A stretch of 64,000 bases of DNA from Bacteroides sp. GM023 (GCF_014750685.1 NZ_JAAXGE010000019.1:20175-84174); one strand, 5' to 3'; counted from the stretch's first letter, positions 8,317 to 18,536 are shown. Notes: a model not told the origin generated them from the letters alone. Numbers and translations are program-made.

Positions 8317-10536
8317 ATGAAAGAAAAGATAAATATATTTAGTTTGAAGGCGTTGACGGTAGCAGCAGTAATTTGCTTTACCGGATGTAGCGATGACTTT
8401 CTGAAAGACAAGAAAGTATACGGAAGCTTTGACGGTTCAGTCGTATATGAATATTATGAAACAGCCAAAAGCCGTATAGATTATTTATATCGCTGTTTGC
8501 TGCCTAATGCAACCGGAGGCTCCAATGCTCTGTCTGATATAGTCAGTGCGGGAATCAACGACGACTTCTCCAAATGTACAGAAGAATATGGTGAATACTC
8601 ACTTTTTAACAATCCGTCAGAGATTCTTACCATTCAGAGTGTGCCTGACTATTTTTATGTTATCAACGGAGAAACAAGTCCTTGGGGACGTATTCGTGAA
8701 TGTAATGACGTAATTGAAGGAGTAACAGGAAGTGAGACTCTCACACAGACAGAAAAAGAAGAATTGCTGGGACAGGCTTACTTTTTCCGTGCATGGCGTT
8801 ATTATCTGTTAGTGAAAATGTATGGTGGTGTACCTATCGTAGACCATGTTCAGAATCCGGTGATTGGTGATGGAAATGGTGAGAATTTGGTAATTCCCCG
8901 TTCTTCAACCAAAGATTGTGTCAATTTTATATGTGATGATTTGGATTTGGCATCTCGATACCTTCCTGTGCGATGGCCGAATGAAAGTGATTACGGACGT
9001 ATCACTTCAGGTGCCGCACTTGCCTTGAAAGGGCGTATGTTATTGCTTTATGCCAGCCCGCTTTTCAATCGCGCTGACGACCAATCACGCTGGAAAGCTG
9101 CTTATGATGCAAATTCTGCTGCAATCACTGCACTAAAGGCAGGTAACTTCGGACTTGCTTATGAAAGTAATGGGGGAGATAACAATGCAAAGAACTGGGC
9201 TAAAATGTTTGCTGACTATACAGGAGGAAGTGAAGCTGTATTTGTAACTTTATACAATAATGTTTCTCCTATTGCCGGTCAGAATATAAATAAGTATAAC
9301 CTGTGGGAACAAGGAATCCGTCCGGGTAATATAAACGGAGGTGGAGGTAGAACGGCTACATCAGAAATGGTAGATCTATTCCCTATGGCCGACGGTAAAA
9401 GACCCGGAGAATCAACGTACACGTACAGCAAAGAAGATAGTAAAATCTTCATGAACCGCGATCCGCGTTTCTATCGTACGTTCACATTTCCGGGTGTAGA
9501 ATGGAAGTTTAATAGTGGAGATGTAGATTTCTCAGATGATACAATGAATGGTCTTTGTCCGAGCTATTACACAAGTGGTGCTGACTATGAGCTTTGGAAC
9601 TACTGTTGGTATGTATCGGCTACTGATCTTGCAGATCCAAGTAGAAGCGGTTATGCGGCTGATAAGCTAGGTACTAAAAACAGAAGTGTCTATGTACGTA
9701 AGCGTTCGAATGATGATCCGTCTTCCAGTCTCAATGTGTTTACAGATAATAGTTCCGGCGATCAGCAGGGTTTCAGACGTTCGGCGGCTCCTTATATGGA
9801 AATACGTTATGCAGAAGTGTTGTTAAACCTGGCGGAATCTGCTTGTGGTGCTGGTGGTACATACCATGCTGAAGGAGTTCAGGCATTGAAAGATGTGCGT
9901 GCCCGTGTAGGCTACACGGCGGCTAACAATTACGGACTGAATACCGATATTGAAAGTGACCGTGCCAAATTGTTTGCAGCTGTACTATATGAGCGTCAGG
10001 TAGAATTAGCTTATGAAGGCAAACGGGCTTATGATATGCGTCGCTGGATGCTTTTTGATGGTGGTGCAGGACAAGGTGCCTTGAATGCAAGTTGGGCGTT
10101 ATCCGGATTTAGTGGCAATACTTGTAACTATCTGGGTGTAACACCGATGAATGCTCGTGGCAAAAGACATCGTATTGAAATTCATGTGGATGGGACTGGA
10201 GCTGCTAATGACAATAGTGACCCTCTTAAAAATGTAACTCGTCCGACTGCATTAACATTGAGCGAGAATATCGTATCTGAAATGAATGGGGATGATGAGA
10301 TAATTGCTGACCCGGTTGTCCAGGCGATGTGCAAGTTCTATAATGATAACTTTACGCGTAAGGATATCAGTCTTGACGGTAATACGCTTGGTATTGATCC
10401 TGTTTTCCAACCCAGATATTATTTCTTCGGATTGCGTCAAAGTGCGCAGCAAACCAATGCTACATTGTATCAGACTATTGGTTGGGAAGATCACTCTCAT
10501 GGTGGTATGGGAACTTTCGATCCGCTGGCAGAATAA
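8317..10536 (+). CDS. SusD/RagB-family outer-membrane lipoprotein, copy 1
   Basis: The 739-residue lipoprotein (lipobox FTGC, then SDDFLKDKK) is the partner lid of the SusC just upstream. It shows SusD features: AYFFRAWRYYLLVKMYGGVPIV, RSSTKDCVNFICDDLDLA, the helical repeat region, and RYAEVLLNLAESA plus LYERQVELAYEGKRAYDMRRW near the C-terminal half. It is longer than the usual 500-600 residues, as is its paralogue at 16114, pointing to a subfamily with larger loops. It closes the first triad and is followed by a terminator. Confidence 0.94.
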   Translation: MKEKINIFSLKALTVAAVICFTGCSDDFLKDKKVYGSFDGSVVYEYYETAKSRIDYLYRCLLPNATGGSNALSDIVSAGINDDFSKCTEEYGEYSLFNNPSEILTIQSVPDYFYVINGETSPWGRIRECNDVIEGVTGSETLTQTEKEELLGQAYFFRAWRYYLLVKMYGGVPIVDHVQNPVIGDGNGENLVIPRSSTKDCVNFICDDLDLASRYLPVRWPNESDYGRITSGAALALKGRMLLLYASPLFNRADDQSRWKAAYDANSAAITALKAGNFGLAYESNGGDNNAKNWAKMFADYTGGSEAVFVTLYNNVSPIAGQNINKYNLWEQGIRPGNINGGGGRTATSEMVDLFPMADGKRPGESTYTYSKEDSKIFMNRDPRFYRTFTFPGVEWKFNSGDVDFSDDTMNGLCPSYYTSGADYELWNYCWYVSATDLADPSRSGYAADKLGTKNRSVYVRKRSNDDPSSSLNVFTDNSSGDQQGFRRSAAPYMEIRYAEVLLNLAESACGAGGTYHAEGVQALKDVRARVGYTAANNYGLNTDIESDRAKLFAAVLYERQVELAYEGKRAYDMRRWMLFDGGAGQGALNASWALSGFSGNTCNYLGVTPMNARGKRHRIEIHVDGTGAANDNSDPLKNVTRPTALTLSENIVSEMNGDDEIIADPVVQAMCKFYNDNFTRKDISLDGNTLGIDPVFQPRYYFFGLRQSAQQTNATLYQTIGWEDHSHGGMGTFDPLAE

Positions 10537-10601
10537 TAGTTTTCCTGATTTTCAGGAAAAGGTAATTTGCTGAAACTGGAAGAAAAGCAATTTACTGTAG
10601 A

Positions 10602-10660
10602 AAATGAGTTCAAATCATTTCTCCTTTCAAAGGGAGAGTGGTTTGGACTCATTTTTTTTA
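10602..10660 (+). terminator. Strong terminator after first SusCD triad
   Basis: Long imperfect stem with arms starting AAATGAGTTCAAATCA and ending GGTTTGGACTCATTT (several G-U pairs), followed by eight T residues. It separates the two triads. Confidence 0.88.
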
Positions 10661-10796
10661 GAAATATGGCTCTCTAAGTAAAAGTTGATAAAGTAGTTTC
10701 AGCTTTCAGTTTCTTCTGTAAGTCCCTGTTTTTTGATGTTCCGACTGAAAGCGCCTACTTTCAGCCGGATTGTCAATTATTAATAGTCGAGATGTT

Positions 10797-10972
10797 GGCT
10801 ATATATAACTGACGCATCGGCTCTATATGTCCAACAACCGGGCTTATCTCCTCTGCCCCCAGGACATATTATATTACTCCCTGGGATTGGAGCCTCTAAC
10901 TCATGGGTATAGAGGCTCCAATCAAGGGAAACAGAGGCTGTATTTTACTCAAACAGACCTTCTGTTTTGCAA
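10797..10972. repeat. Degenerate 22-bp tandem array B (8 units)
   Basis: Eight consecutive 22-bp units start at 10797 and run to 10972. The first three begin GGCTATATA, GGCTCTATA and GGCTTATCT at exactly 10797, 10819 and 10841. Units 6 and 7 carry AGAGGCT at the same offset (10911 and 10933, 22 bp apart), and unit 5 carries the reverse complement AGCCTCT (10891). Middle units are weak matches kept only by phase. As in arrays A and C, the core occurs in both orientations. It lies in the non-coding gap after the first triad. Confidence 0.55.
10886..10922. repeat. Perfect 13-bp inverted repeat inside array B
   Basis: Arms ATTGGAGCCTCTA (10886-10898) and TAGAGGCTCCAAT (10910-10922) are exact reverse complements around an 11-nt loop. 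No T run follows, so it is not an ordinary terminator; it could be a protein-binding site or RNA hairpin. Confidence 0.75.
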
Positions 10973-11316
10973 AATCGAGTGGCTGAAAGCGGGAGAGTGA
11001 ATCAAAAATTAGAAGCTTATTATAAAAGCAATTCATTACACTTTAACAATAGACATAAAATTTTCAACTAATTATTTTTTTTATCCTTATGTGTGATTAC
11101 ATATTTTCTACCTATTCGTCCTGTTTGTGTATGAGAATGAAGAAGTATGAATTATATATTTTAATTCTATTTAAGTGATTACATATTTCTTAGTCATACG
11201 TCTTTTATTTGAATATCCTTAGAATTGGGAAGATAATATATTAATTTTGTTTAATACGAGATTTGCTCTATTAAGTGGTGTATGCTTTTGATAATTTATT
11301 AATTTAAATATATTAC

Positions 11317-12735
11317 ATGATGAAAAACAATTTTCAATTTTTGCATAAAAGGAGTAGAGGTGTGGCTTTTATGGCTTTGCTGGCTCTTTTTACTACTTGT
11401 GACAGAGGAAATGACGCAGATGAAGCTTTTGTCTCAAATGTGACAAATTCTACTTTGGAGTCACCCAAGACCGATGATGTTATGACGACATTGTCACCCG
11501 ATGGAACTAAGCTTGTGGTTACATGGCCGGTAGTATATGGTGCAGGTGGCTATGAATTTACGCTTTACAATGTGGATGACGTTGAAAAACCAGTTGCAGT
11601 AGGTACTGAAAAGGAAGTGATAGATGGCTGCAGTGCGACCAGGACGGTAGATTCAGATACTCAATATAAGATACAGATTCGTACTTTAGGCAATGAAAAG
11701 TATAACAATAAAGAGTCTGAGATTGCATCTGAAGTAGCTTACTCTACTTTGGCTTCTTCTGATGCCGCCATAGAAGGTGGTAATATCAACGCATGGTTGG
11801 CTGCCAATCCTATTCCTTCGGATAAGATTGGGCAAGAGTATACTATCGACCTTGTGGGAGGAGAGGAATATACGATTAACGATATTATTGACTTTGCTAA
11901 TCAACAAGTTACTATTCGTGGTAATAAAGTGAATCATGCTAAGATAAAGGTAACCGGTAATGCATCGTTTCTTACGAATAACGGTTTCAAATTGAAATTT
12001 GTAGATATTGACTGTGCGGATTTAACGGGTGAAACGTTGTTGGGTACCAGCACTACTCCCGACGAAAATTCTAAAGTTGCAACGGGCGAATATGTTGTAA
12101 GTAATCCCATTATGTTGCAAGGATGCAATGTGACTAATTTAAAGAGTCATCTGTTTTATGATATGAATAAGGTAAAATATTGTATCGATTATTTGGGTTT
12201 TAGTGATTGTAATATTCAGGTACATCAAAGTCAAATATTGATACGTGCGGCTCAGAGTTCAATTATTCGTATGGACATAGTAAAATCTACTTTATGGAGC
12301 ACACTGCAAGCCGGTTCTTATTTTATGCAAATCAGTGGTCAACGTCCAAATAAGATTACAGGTCGCACAGGTGCTGAATTCAACTTCCTTAATACTACGT
12401 TCTTTAACATTGCTTACAAGAAGGATTTTGTTAACTGGAACAATTACCGTGGACAATCTTGTGTGTTTTTAAATTTTCAGAATACTCTTTTTGCAGATTG
12501 TGGTAATGGTGATATTACCAACAAGATGCAGGGTAATGCTAACATGAAGCATGATTACAAGAATAATGCTTATTGGTACAATAATGTCGAAGGTAAAGAT
12601 AAATATGATACTTCAGCTACTTTTAGCGATCCTCAGATGGCAGATCCTAAAAATGGTGATTTTACCCTGAGTGGTACCGAGCATATAGCCAAACGAATTG
12701 GTGACCCCCGTTGGCTTCCTGAAGTAGCAGAATAA
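11317..12735 (+). CDS. DUF4957/DUF5123 surface glycan-binding lipoprotein, copy 2
   Basis: The 472-residue paralogue of the protein at 3490 has the same layout: lipoprotein-like signal (LFTTC followed by DRGNDADEA), fibronectin-III-like domain with VVTWPVVYGAGGYEFTLYN, then a beta-helix-like region sharing VTIRGNKVNHAKIKVTGNASF and ending GDPRWLPEVAE. The shared words show the two triads arose by duplication and then diverged. It sits 24 bp upstream of the second susC. The likely role is binding a pectic glycan at the surface; ligand unknown. Confidence 0.85.
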   Translation: MMKNNFQFLHKRSRGVAFMALLALFTTCDRGNDADEAFVSNVTNSTLESPKTDDVMTTLSPDGTKLVVTWPVVYGAGGYEFTLYNVDDVEKPVAVGTEKEVIDGCSATRTVDSDTQYKIQIRTLGNEKYNNKESEIASEVAYSTLASSDAAIEGGNINAWLAANPIPSDKIGQEYTIDLVGGEEYTINDIIDFANQQVTIRGNKVNHAKIKVTGNASFLTNNGFKLKFVDIDCADLTGETLLGTSTTPDENSKVATGEYVVSNPIMLQGCNVTNLKSHLFYDMNKVKYCIDYLGFSDCNIQVHQSQILIRAAQSSIIRMDIVKSTLWSTLQAGSYFMQISGQRPNKITGRTGAEFNFLNTTFFNIAYKKDFVNWNNYRGQSCVFLNFQNTLFADCGNGDITNKMQGNANMKHDYKNNAYWYNNVEGKDKYDTSATFSDPQMADPKNGDFTLSGTEHIAKRIGDPRWLPEVAE

Positions 12736-12759
12736 AGACTTATTTAGAATTATATACAC

Positions 12760-15700
12760 ATGAATAAAAAACAATTCATAATAAAGATGTGCTTAGGCGC
12801 AATGCTTTCAATGGCTACGCTTACAGTTTCAGCACAGAATCGTGTCGTAAAAGGGAAAGTAGTCGATGAAACCGGTGATCCGGTAATGGGTGCTACGGTT
12901 GTGGTAGAAGGTTCGATTGAAAATGGTGTTATCACCGATATTGATGGAAACTATACTATTACTATATCAGGTAAAAAGAATTTGGTGATTTCTTTTATTG
13001 GATACACTACGCAGACTATCACTGATTTGAACCAAAAGAAAGTTGTGTTGAAAGAAGATGCTCAGCAGCTTGATGAGGTTGTGGTAGTAGGTTATGGTGT
13101 GCAGAAAAAAGCTCATCTGACAGGTGCTATCGCTACCGTGACTATGGATGATATTCAGGATTTATCAGGTGCCGGGTTAGCTTCTTCGCTGGGTGGTATG
13201 GTCAATGGTATGAGTGTGAGCGGCGGTCAGAGCCGTCCGGGTGAGAATGCCAAAATCTATATACGCGATACCAATTCATTTGGTGAAGTGGGTAGTGTAG
13301 CGCAAGAACCTTTGTATGTAATAGACGGTTATATTTACCCTGATGATATCAAGATAGGTAATACACGTGAAAATCTGGGTGCGCAGGCATTCAATAACCT
13401 TGATCCTTCGGTCATTGAGAGCATTTCTGTATTGAAAGATGCGGCAGCTGCTGTGTATGGTGCGCGTGCAGCCAATGGCGTAATTTTGGTAACTACCAAA
13501 AAGGGTAAAGCGGGTGCTCCTCAAATTTCTTATGGTGGCAGCTTTGGTTTTACTGACGAGATTTCGCGTCCTAAGATGTTGAGTGCTTATGATTACGGAC
13601 GACTTTATAATACTTGGTCAGCGGGTGATCCTATCAATACTTCACTTAACTTAAAAACAGACCTCTATCAAGCTGATGAATTGGAAGCAATGAAAGGATT
13701 GAACTACGATTTGCTTGACAAATATTGGAAAACAGGTTTCACTCAGAAACATAGTATCAATATCAGTGGTGGTTCAGAAAAAGCCAATTACTTTGCCGGT
13801 GTTTCGTACTTCGACCAAGACGGTAACTTGGGAGATCTCGAATACAATCGCTGGAACTATCGTGCTGGCGTAGATGTAAAGATAAGCAAGTGGTTGAAAG
13901 CAAACCTTACTGTATCAGGTGACTATGGTAAGAAGAATAAACCCAATGTAAAGGTGGGAGGATCGAGTGATGAAAAAGACTACAACCTGTTACTCACTCG
14001 TCCAGGGTATATTCCCGAAACTGTAAATGGTCTGCCTATTTCAGCTTTGGGTATCACTAACTCAGCGCATCACGATAACCAAACTTATTCTTTCTCTGTC
14101 CTTCAAAACAACGGTGACTATAACCGCAATATGAATTCTAACATGTCTATTAATAGTAGCCTAAGCTTAGACATGGGATTTGTGAAATCTCTGAAAGGCT
14201 TGGAACTGAGATTTAGTTATGGTAAGAGTATCAGTACTGATAAGAATAACCAGTATGGATCTAATTATTCTATTTATCGTATGGTAAATCGTACGGGTAG
14301 TGGTAACCACCTTTATACACCTGTGGAAGGGCAGGCTTACGATGACTTGATGACAGAAGATAATTTCATTGTCTCTACTATCGCTAATGGAAGTCCCTCT
14401 TACTTGCAACGCAGTACTACTCGTTCAGATAGTTATCAGATGAACTTTAGTATGAATTATTCCCGTTCTTTCGGAGATCATACCGTAGGTGGTTTGTTTT
14501 CTATCGAACGTTCGGAAGCTGAGAGTGAATATCTCATGGGAAAGGTGAATGAACCCTACGAGTTTACTACCGGACAGTCTAACTCGGCTGTCGGTGAAAA
14601 GAATACTGTATTCTCTCGTTCAGAATCGGGTTCTTTGTCATACATCGGTCGTGTGAATTATGCTTATCAAGATAAGTATTTGGCAGAGGTGCTATTTCGT
14701 AGCGATTCTTCTACTAAGTTCGCTCCCGAAAACTATTGGGGATTTTTCCCATCCATGTCTTTGGGTTGGATTGTATCACAAGAGAAATTCATGCGTCTGA
14801 AATGGGTGGAATATTTAAAGATTCGTGGCTCATTCGGTTTGACCGGTCGTGATAATACCGCCCCTTGGCAGTGGATGCAGATTTACTCTACCGAGGCGGG
14901 TAAAGGTCCCGTATTTGGAACTACAGGTAATATTGACGCTTCGAAGCCTATCTCTATTAATAAAAACAATTCGGCTGTAAACCGTAATGTGCATTGGGAC
15001 AAGTCGTATAAAGCAAATTTTGGTATTGATTTTACTACACTTAGCAACCGTTTGGCTTTCAATATAGATGCTTACTATACTTGGAACCGGGAGATGTTGA
15101 TGAACATTGAACAGACAGTTCCTACCACTGTCGGTACACAATCGGCTGCAGTTAATCTAGGTGAGATGAATAACTATGGTATCGAAATTTCGGCTACTTG
15201 GCGCGACCGTATCGGTAAGGATTTTAAATATAAAATCGGTATCAACACCAGTTATAGCGATAACAAAGTGTTGGTGATGGACTTTGAAAAAGAGTATCTA
15301 TATCGTCAAATCACTAAGGGTAGTCGTTCCGATATTGGTGCTTGGGGAATGCAGTGCATGGGTATGTTCCGTAGTTTTCAAGATATTGAAGAATTCTTCA
15401 ATAAATATAATATTACCGATTACATGGGTTTGACTAAAGATAAAGTTCGCCCTGGAATGTTGATTTATAAAGATGTGCGTGGAGCTCAGCAACCCGATGG
15501 TACTTATGCAGCCCCCGATGGTATAGTAGATAAAGATAATGATCAAGTACATCTCTCTAATCGTAGCAATCCTTGGGGATTCACTACCAACCTCAGTGCT
15601 GAGTGGAAAGGTATCTCAATCTCGGCTCAACTCAGTGCCAGTTGGGGCGGTTATAGTTTTATTCCCGGTCAGGCACTGAAACCCGGTAACAGTATTGAAT

Positions 15701-16083
15701 ATACCAATATGCCTTCGTTCTGGAAACCTGACAATGTATATGTTTACGAGGATATTTACGATGCCTCTGGCAATTTGGTAATGTCGCAGAACAGAGAAGC
15801 CTCACTTCCCAACTTGAAATATTCAGATATTAACGCTGTCACTTCGTCTTTTTGGAGAGTCAATGGTACGCGTGTAACTCTGAATCGTATCACTTTGGCT
15901 TATGCGTTGCCTAAGCAGTGGATAAAGAAGATTGGTTTGAGCAGCTGCCGATTCAATATTACAGGTCAGAATTTGTTGAGTCTCTACAATCCTTATCCTG
16001 ATAACTTTATGGATCCTCAATGTAGCTATGGCTCATATCCCAAACTGAGAAAGTTCACTATTGGTGTGAATGTAGGTTTCTAA
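12760..16083 (+). CDS. SusC-family TonB-dependent outer-membrane transporter, copy 2
   Basis: This 1107-residue protein has a signal peptide ending near VSAQN, a carboxypeptidase-regulatory-like domain (about 28-105), the VVVGYGVQKK TonB-box region, plug motifs (VLKDAAAAVYGARAANG) and a C-terminal barrel ending GVNVGF. It is clearly paralogous to the SusC at 4993 across its whole length (for example QADELEAMKGLNYDLLD), yet loops differ, which suggests a related but distinct ligand. The susD partner follows after 30 bp. Confidence 0.95.
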   Translation: MNKKQFIIKMCLGAMLSMATLTVSAQNRVVKGKVVDETGDPVMGATVVVEGSIENGVITDIDGNYTITISGKKNLVISFIGYTTQTITDLNQKKVVLKEDAQQLDEVVVVGYGVQKKAHLTGAIATVTMDDIQDLSGAGLASSLGGMVNGMSVSGGQSRPGENAKIYIRDTNSFGEVGSVAQEPLYVIDGYIYPDDIKIGNTRENLGAQAFNNLDPSVIESISVLKDAAAAVYGARAANGVILVTTKKGKAGAPQISYGGSFGFTDEISRPKMLSAYDYGRLYNTWSAGDPINTSLNLKTDLYQADELEAMKGLNYDLLDKYWKTGFTQKHSINISGGSEKANYFAGVSYFDQDGNLGDLEYNRWNYRAGVDVKISKWLKANLTVSGDYGKKNKPNVKVGGSSDEKDYNLLLTRPGYIPETVNGLPISALGITNSAHHDNQTYSFSVLQNNGDYNRNMNSNMSINSSLSLDMGFVKSLKGLELRFSYGKSISTDKNNQYGSNYSIYRMVNRTGSGNHLYTPVEGQAYDDLMTEDNFIVSTIANGSPSYLQRSTTRSDSYQMNFSMNYSRSFGDHTVGGLFSIERSEAESEYLMGKVNEPYEFTTGQSNSAVGEKNTVFSRSESGSLSYIGRVNYAYQDKYLAEVLFRSDSSTKFAPENYWGFFPSMSLGWIVSQEKFMRLKWVEYLKIRGSFGLTGRDNTAPWQWMQIYSTEAGKGPVFGTTGNIDASKPISINKNNSAVNRNVHWDKSYKANFGIDFTTLSNRLAFNIDAYYTWNREMLMNIEQTVPTTVGTQSAAVNLGEMNNYGIEISATWRDRIGKDFKYKIGINTSYSDNKVLVMDFEKEYLYRQITKGSRSDIGAWGMQCMGMFRSFQDIEEFFNKYNITDYMGLTKDKVRPGMLIYKDVRGAQQPDGTYAAPDGIVDKDNDQVHLSNRSNPWGFTTNLSAEWKGISISAQLSASWGGYSFIPGQALKPGNSIEYTNMPSFWKPDNVYVYEDIYDASGNLVMSQNREASLPNLKYSDINAVTSSFWRVNGTRVTLNRITLAYALPKQWIKKIGLSSCRFNITGQNLLSLYNPYPDNFMDPQCSYGSYPKLRKFTIGVNVGF

Positions 16084-16113
16084 GTTTTATAATGCTAAGT
16101 GAAAAAGAAAATA

Positions 16114-18297
16114 ATGAAAAGAATAATATTTAGCGCTGCACTGATTGCAGCATTAAGCTTCTCTTCTTGTAGCGATCAGTTTCTGGAGGATAAGCAGAAT
16201 TTTGATAACGTTACCAGTGAAGTGTATAACAACTATGCAGGTGCTAGCGGGCGTGTACTTGACCTCTACTGGTGGATTTTGCCCGACCCAAACTCGGATG
16301 CAAATTGGAAGTATCCGTGTACTGGTAAAGCTGACGGGATCTCTAAATCAACTGAAGAGTATAGTGGATTTGGTTTATTTGTAAATCCACAGGCCGAACT
16401 CTCGGTTTTGGGCAGCAACAAAGTCCCCGATTATTTTCATAATCAGAGTAACAACATCCGCGAATCGGTATGGGGGCGAATCCGCAACTGTAATGATGTG
16501 ATTGCTGGTATCAGTGGCAGTAGTCTTACCGAAGAACAAAAAAGTGAACTGTTAGGTCAGGCGTACTTCCTCCGTGCATGGTGTTACTATAATATGGTGA
16601 AATGGTATGGTGGTGTACCTATTATCACTGAAGTGCAAGATCCTGTTGAGGACTCTTTCGTTCCCCGCTCTACTACGAAGAAGTGTATTGAGTTTATCTG
16701 TAAAGACCTGGACCTCTCTGCTGATATGCTACGTGCAAAGACAACCAATGGTGGTTGGGACGGTACAAATTACGGTCGTGCCACTACTGCTTCGGCCATG
16801 GCGTTAAAGGGACGTGTATTGCTGTTGTGGGCAAGCCCGCTCTTCAATCGTGGCAACGATGAAAGCCGTTGGACTGCAGCTTACGAATACATCAAAGCAT
16901 CTATTAAAGATATCAATGCTTGCGGTAATCACCTTTATACTGCAGGTAATAATATCAATGGTTCGGACTTTGCCAAGATGTTTACTGTCATTCAGAATCC
17001 TGAGATGGTATTTGGTACCCTGCATAATATGAAGCAAGAAGATGATACAAAGAAGAATAATAACTGGGAACGTTTCATCCGTCCGAAGAATACCACCGGT
17101 CAAGGTTTAGAGGCATCAGCTATGTTGGTAGATATGTTCCCCATGAAAGACGGTAAGCGTCCTCGTGGTTTGAGTACCTACTTAAAGTTGGATGAGAGTG
17201 AAGATGGGGCGAACATTAAAGACTATCCTTTCATGAATCGTGACCCGCGTTTTTACCGTACGTTTGCTATGCCCGGTTTCCGTTGGGCTTATACTGGTGA
17301 CCCTGTTCCGGCAGATGCATTCAATCCCAGTTATAGCAATGGTAAGGATTATGTATTGTGGAACTATGTATGGTATGCCGATGCGCAAGATGTGGATGAT
17401 GTGGAAAGTGGTAACGCTTATGGTGCCGACAACCTGTTGAAAAATAGAAAAGGTGTATATGTGCGTAAACGTAGTAACGATGGTGATATTTCAGATCCAC
17501 TTTACTCATTCAATGCTACTTATGATAATGGTGGTTTTGCATATTCTGCAGCTCCTTGGATGGAGATCCGTTATGCAGAAGTGTTGCTCAATTATGCCGA
17601 AGCCGCTTGCGGTGCCGGACATATGAGTGAAGCGGTAGACCAGTTGAAGTTGATTCGCCAGCGTGTCGGATACTCTGGGGATTGTGGCTTGCAAGGAAAT
17701 CTTTCTACTGATCAAGCGGCTTGTATGTCGGCTGTACTCTATGAACGTCAGATTGAGTTGGCTTACGAAGGTAAACGTTTCGATGATCTTCGTCGTTGGA
17801 TGCTCTTTGATGGCGGTATGGGTAAAATAGAAGGTGCGCCGGCATCATGGACGCTCACCGGTTGGGGGGGGAACACTTGCAGATGGCTTGGTTTTACTGA
17901 ACTTAATAACCAGCGTCGTGAAAATATGGAGTTTCGTCTCAATAATAATTATGGTATAGGTGGTACTACTGGAGATGTAAGTAGTGACCCCTTGCTGAAA
18001 AAAGGTGTAGAACGTCCGAATGGTATTGACTTACGTAAGGAAATCAGCGATGAAGAGGGAAACCAGTTGGCAGAACTTCAAGAATTTTACAATGAACACT
18101 TCACTCGCAAGCTGAAAAAAGGTGACGCTTACGATTCAAATAAGCAACCTCTAAAAATGAGATTCTCGCCTCGCTACTACTTTCTCGGCTTCAGCCAAGG
18201 CGCTTTAAATAATTGCTTAGGCATTGAGCAATGCATTGGTTGGGAAGATTCAAACAACGGTGGTAGCCTCGGAACATTTGACCCGTTAGCTGAATGA
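16114..18297 (+). CDS. SusD/RagB-family outer-membrane lipoprotein, copy 2
   Basis: I take the ATG at 16114 (MKRIIFSAAL) because it gives a clean lipoprotein signal with lipobox FSSC followed by SDQFLEDK; a GTG at 16099 would add five residues. The 727-residue protein shows SusD motifs: AYFLRAWCYYNMVKWYGGVPII, RSTTKKCIEFICKDLDLS, MEIRYAEVLLNYAEAACG and LYERQIELAYEGKRFDDLRRW. It ends GTFDPLAE like copy 1. It should form the lid over the SusC encoded just upstream. Confidence 0.94.
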   Translation: MKRIIFSAALIAALSFSSCSDQFLEDKQNFDNVTSEVYNNYAGASGRVLDLYWWILPDPNSDANWKYPCTGKADGISKSTEEYSGFGLFVNPQAELSVLGSNKVPDYFHNQSNNIRESVWGRIRNCNDVIAGISGSSLTEEQKSELLGQAYFLRAWCYYNMVKWYGGVPIITEVQDPVEDSFVPRSTTKKCIEFICKDLDLSADMLRAKTTNGGWDGTNYGRATTASAMALKGRVLLLWASPLFNRGNDESRWTAAYEYIKASIKDINACGNHLYTAGNNINGSDFAKMFTVIQNPEMVFGTLHNMKQEDDTKKNNNWERFIRPKNTTGQGLEASAMLVDMFPMKDGKRPRGLSTYLKLDESEDGANIKDYPFMNRDPRFYRTFAMPGFRWAYTGDPVPADAFNPSYSNGKDYVLWNYVWYADAQDVDDVESGNAYGADNLLKNRKGVYVRKRSNDGDISDPLYSFNATYDNGGFAYSAAPWMEIRYAEVLLNYAEAACGAGHMSEAVDQLKLIRQRVGYSGDCGLQGNLSTDQAACMSAVLYERQIELAYEGKRFDDLRRWMLFDGGMGKIEGAPASWTLTGWGGNTCRWLGFTELNNQRRENMEFRLNNNYGIGGTTGDVSSDPLLKKGVERPNGIDLRKEISDEEGNQLAELQEFYNEHFTRKLKKGDAYDSNKQPLKMRFSPRYYFLGFSQGALNNCLGIEQCIGWEDSNNGGSLGTFDPLAE

Positions 18298-18334
18298 TAT
18301 TATTTCGTTATCTTTTTTGAAATGGTATGAAATG

Positions 18335-18386
18335 AAGTCACCATTTTCCAAGTCTTTTATAAAAAGATGATAGAAAATGGTGACTT
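18335..18386 (+). terminator. Hairpin after second SusCD triad
   Basis: Perfect 14-bp arms AAGTCACCATTTTC (18335-18348) and GAAAATGGTGACTT (18373-18386) with a 24-nt loop, starting 38 bp after the susD stop. Only a weak T run follows, so it may be a terminator or an mRNA 3'-end stabilizer that tunes expression between the SusCD genes and the enzymes. Confidence 0.65.
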
Positions 18387-18499
18387 TCTGTCTCCTTCTA
18401 CTTTATATGTTTTATTTTGCGCACTATTTTTTGCATTTTATCACCCATGTTTTTCATTATTACTGATTACAAATCCTTTTCTCTTTCGTCTTATTATTG

Positions 18500-18507
18500 T
18501 ATTTTTG
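18500..18507 (+). promoter_or_regulatory. Candidate -7 element (TATTTTTG) before PL1 gene
   Basis: TATTTTTG fits the Bacteroides -7 consensus TAnnTTTG and lies 30 bp before the PL1 start codon. No clear TTTG -33 element stands 19-21 bp upstream, so this is only a candidate. Confidence 0.35.
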
Positions 18508-18536
18508 AATTAACAACTTCACAAAACCAAATAAAA

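Larger units (their letters stand above)
10661..11316. other. Long non-coding gap between the two triads
   Basis: No open frame with coding character was seen in these 656 bp. The left part (to about 10990) contains the CTGAAAG/CTTTCAG inverted words at 10703-10709, 10745-10751, 10758-10764 and 10983-10989 and the 22-bp array B. The right part (about 11000-11316) is very AT-rich and must hold the promoter of the second triad; no well-spaced TTTG/TAnnTTTG pair was found. Confidence 0.6.
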
